In this document: one piece after another, positions 5,344-6,255 of the stretch | Layout: every line of letters starts with the position of its first letter | Position numbering within the stretch: position 1 is the stretch's first letter | DNA from: an uncultured Eubacteriales bacterium | GTDB lineage: Bacteria > Bacillota > Clostridia > Christensenellales > Borkfalkiaceae | Assembly: GCA_900545325.1 (NCBI GenBank) | Contig: UQZE01000121.1 | Span: forward strand, 1 to 6,255 | DNA length: 6,255 nucleotides | Direction of reading: 5' to 3' | The notes under the pieces: generated by a model | Told to the model about the DNA's origin: nothing | The model's database searches: none | What the model saw: the letters and a program-made list of their open reading frames with translations, nothing else | Translations under genes and position numbers: made by a program

Positions 5344-5378
5344 ATTTCCTTAGGAGATATATTACTTAATTGTTTCAT
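5340..5378 (-). other. Possible leader mini-ORF 1 (12 codons) upstream of the zinc-ribbon gene
   Basis: ATG at 5378 opens MKQLSNISPKEI and stops at TGA 5342-5340, overlapping the ATG of mini-ORF 2 as ATGA. Its ATG lies at the predicted transcription start (about 5376), so whether it is on the transcript depends on one or two bases. No ribosome binding site is present. Confidence 0.18.
5342..5360. promoter_or_regulatory. 19-bp dyad in the zinc-ribbon leader, candidate operator
   Basis: ATATTTCCTTAGGAGATAT is symmetrical about base 5351, with 9-bp arms and one mismatched pair (5346/5356). With a single central base it cannot fold well as RNA, so a dimeric DNA-binding protein site is more likely than a hairpin. 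It lies about 16-34 nt downstream of the predicted start of the minus-strand zinc-ribbon transcript. Confidence 0.4.
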
Positions 5379-5382
5379 ATAC

Positions 5383-5411
5383 AGTATACCGTGCGGCGGC
5401 GGAATTGTCAA
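5383..5411 (-). promoter_or_regulatory. Promoter of the zinc-ribbon gene
   Basis: On the minus strand TTGACA (5411-5406) and TATACT (5388-5383) are separated by 17 bp, a near-perfect sigma-A promoter. Transcription is predicted to start near 5376. Confidence 0.85.
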
Positions 5412-5489
5412 CCGTTATCGCAAAGCTTTTGAAAATAAAGAAAAATCGGGATATGCAATCCGAACGTTACAAATAGAAAACGCACGGGA

Positions 5490-5518
5490 TTGGACTTTTT
5501 TTCGTTCGGTGCTATACT
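5490..5518 (+). promoter_or_regulatory. Extended -10 promoter of the XRE regulator gene
   Basis: TATACT (5513-5518) is preceded by TGC, giving the extended -10 TGnTATACT. A weak -35 TTGGAC (5490-5495) lies 17 bp upstream. The predicted start is near 5525, giving a ~25-nt leader that carries AAGGAGGTG (5537-5545). Confidence 0.78.
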
Positions 5519-5549
5519 TACGGTAACGAATTTGCAAGGAGGTGAAAAA

Positions 5550-6050
5550 ATGAACATCGGCGATAAGATCGCTAAGGCGCGTAAGGCGCAGAATCTCACG
5601 CAGGAACAGCTCGCGGATCTTTTGGACGTGAGCAGGCAGGCGGTTTCCAGATGGGAATCCGATCTCGCTTATCCCGAAACGGATAACCTCGTCCGTCTTT
5701 CCGAAATTCTGCACGTGAACTGCGATTATCTTTTAAAAGACGGCGTGAACGAGGCCGGCGAAAAGATCGTGGAGGTAAAGATCGTAAAGGAGGCGCCCCG
5801 CAGGCGGGAGCTCAATTTCCGTTTCGTCTTTATGCTTTTCCTGTTGGCGCTCGGCGCGTATTTCGCGCTGTTCGGCACATGGAATCTCGCGTTAGAATTG
5901 GGCAGAGCCGCTGCGCTGCGGCGTGAAACCGGCGTGTTGATCGCGGTCGGGATATGCGGCGCCGTCGGTTACGCCATGCTGGCGTACGGCGCGTGCCTGT
6001 GGGTATCCTGTGCGAAACGCAGGGAATATCTCTTCAAAAGAGAGGATTAA
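5550..6050 (+). CDS. Membrane-anchored XRE-family helix-turn-helix regulator
   Basis: This encodes 166 residues from the ATG at 5550. A longer reading from 5490 was rejected because it would start inside the promoter, and AAGGAGGTG at 5537 fits the chosen ATG. Residues ~5-62 are a Cro/cI-type (HTH_3) domain: IGDKIAKARKAQNLTQEQLADLL, then VSRQAVSRWESDLAYPETDNLVRLSEIL, with the recognition helix around 28-37. An acidic/basic linker (64-88) leads to two hydrophobic segments, about 91-110 and 128-152, followed by the basic tail CAKRREYLFKRED. The positive-inside rule puts both the DNA-binding domain and the tail in the cytoplasm. It probably binds DNA as a dimer and may respond to a membrane or envelope state; the target and signal are unknown. 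Own promoter and terminator make it monocistronic. Autoregulation or control of the divergent zinc-ribbon gene is possible but not shown. Confidence 0.93.
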   Translation: MNIGDKIAKARKAQNLTQEQLADLLDVSRQAVSRWESDLAYPETDNLVRLSEILHVNCDYLLKDGVNEAGEKIVEVKIVKEAPRRRELNFRFVFMLFLLALGAYFALFGTWNLALELGRAAALRRETGVLIAVGICGAVGYAMLAYGACLWVSCAKRREYLFKRED

Positions 6051-6087
6051 AGAAAGCGGCGGAAAATTTTTCCGCCGCTTTCTTTTT
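6051..6087 (+). terminator. Terminator after the XRE regulator gene
   Basis: AGAAAGCGGCGGAAAA (6051-6066) pairs with TTTTCCGCCGCTTTCT (6068-6083). The innermost A-T pairs probably open to form the loop. A T run continues to 6087. It starts immediately after the TAA at 6048-6050. Confidence 0.92.
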
Positions 6088-6105
6088 CCCTTTTCCGCGA
6101 AAAAA

Positions 6106-6134
6106 TTGACACCGCGGGGCGAATCGTCTATAAT
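6106..6134 (+). promoter_or_regulatory. Consensus sigma-A promoter for the epimerase gene
   Basis: TTGACA (6106-6111) and TATAAT (6129-6134) are both perfect and 17 bp apart. Transcription should start near 6141, and the leader carries GGAG (6146-6149) six bases before the ATG. Confidence 0.9.
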
Positions 6135-6155
6135 GAAAGAAAAACGGAGAAGTTT

Positions 6156-6255
6156 ATGAGCACAGTCATTGAAAACGAGTTTCTCCGCGCGGAGATCAAA
6201 GAGCGCGGCGCGGAGCTTTCGAGCGTTAAGAACCGCGGCGGTTACGAATATATTT
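6156..6255 (+). CDS. Aldose 1-epimerase (LacX-like) family protein, 3' partial
   Basis: Only the first 33 codons are in the window: MSTVIENEFLRAEIKERGAE then LSSVKNRGGYEYI. The pattern of a short beta strand (ENEFLRAEI), then KERGAELSSVKNRGGYEYI, is the typical N-terminus of the aldose 1-epimerase / galactose mutarotase superfamily, and most like the LacX-type members (ENE-x-L-x-A-x-I-x-x-x-GAEL-x-S-hK). These interconvert alpha and beta anomers of hexoses in the cytoplasm. The catalytic His and Glu lie beyond the window edge, so activity and substrate cannot be checked. The ATG at 6156 is set by GGAG six bases upstream and a consensus promoter. Confidence 0.85.
   Translation, partial: MSTVIENEFLRAEIKERGAELSSVKNRGGYEYI

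Noticed and set aside
5447..5464. Imperfect inverted repeat TCGGGAT...ATCCGA upstream of the XRE gene
   Set aside because: The arms need a bulged base and are short. It is not distinguishable from chance without comparative data.
5490..5549. 20-codon N-terminal extension of the XRE regulator
   Set aside because: It would begin inside the -35 box of the gene's own promoter, and the AAGGAGGTG at 5537 fits the ATG at 5550.
1..6255. CRISPR array, insertion sequence ends or tandem repeats
   Set aside because: I saw no regularly spaced repeats, transposase motifs or terminal inverted repeats with target duplications.

Overview
The window looks like chromosomal DNA of a Bacillota (Firmicutes) bacterium, probably a Clostridia-type gut lineage. 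The basis is near-consensus TTGACA/TATAAT promoters with 16-17 bp spacing, strong AGGAGG-type ribosome binding sites, compact hairpin terminators, and protein families common in that phylum (LacX-like epimerase, zf-trcl zinc ribbon, membrane-anchored XRE regulator). Base composition is moderate in GC. The genus cannot be named from the sequence alone.

Layout. 1-1103 (+): the 3' part of a RimJ/RimL-type GNAT acetyltransferase, then a methylated-DNA--protein-cysteine methyltransferase 11 bp downstream, probably one transcript. 1118-1152 is a hairpin terminator shared with the convergent lipoprotein gene (1152-2234, -). 2274-2349 holds two divergent promoters, one for the lipoprotein and one for a tRNA-Leu(UAG) at 2361-2443 (+). 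A second shared terminator (2443-2483) separates the tRNA from a convergent NTF2-like gene (2482-2856, -).

2931-5097 (+) is a two-gene restriction-modification-like operon: a beta-type N6-adenine DNA methyltransferase (2966-4315) and a downstream partner gene (4320-5097) whose reading frame is broken around 4500-4545. The partner's C-terminal part has a beta-hairpin resembling a PD-(D/E)XK nuclease core, with Arg where the catalytic Lys would be. The methyltransferase promoter puts the predicted transcription start exactly on its ATG, so its mRNA should be leaderless. The simplest reading is a type II-like R-M system that has lost, or is losing, its nuclease while keeping the methyltransferase. 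A sequencing error or programmed frameshift remains possible.

5096-5130 is a third shared terminator. It is followed by a 56-residue zinc-ribbon protein on the minus strand (5129-5299), with an unusual leader holding a 19-bp dyad and two overlapping mini-ORFs. Then comes a membrane-anchored XRE-family regulator (5550-6050, +) with its own promoter and terminator, and finally the first 33 codons of an aldose 1-epimerase family protein (6156 to the window edge) behind a consensus promoter.

Apart from the two short + strand pairs (GNAT/MGMT and methyltransferase/partner), each gene has its own promoter. No gene-free stretch exceeds 300 bp. I saw no insertion sequence, CRISPR array, rRNA, riboswitch or origin.
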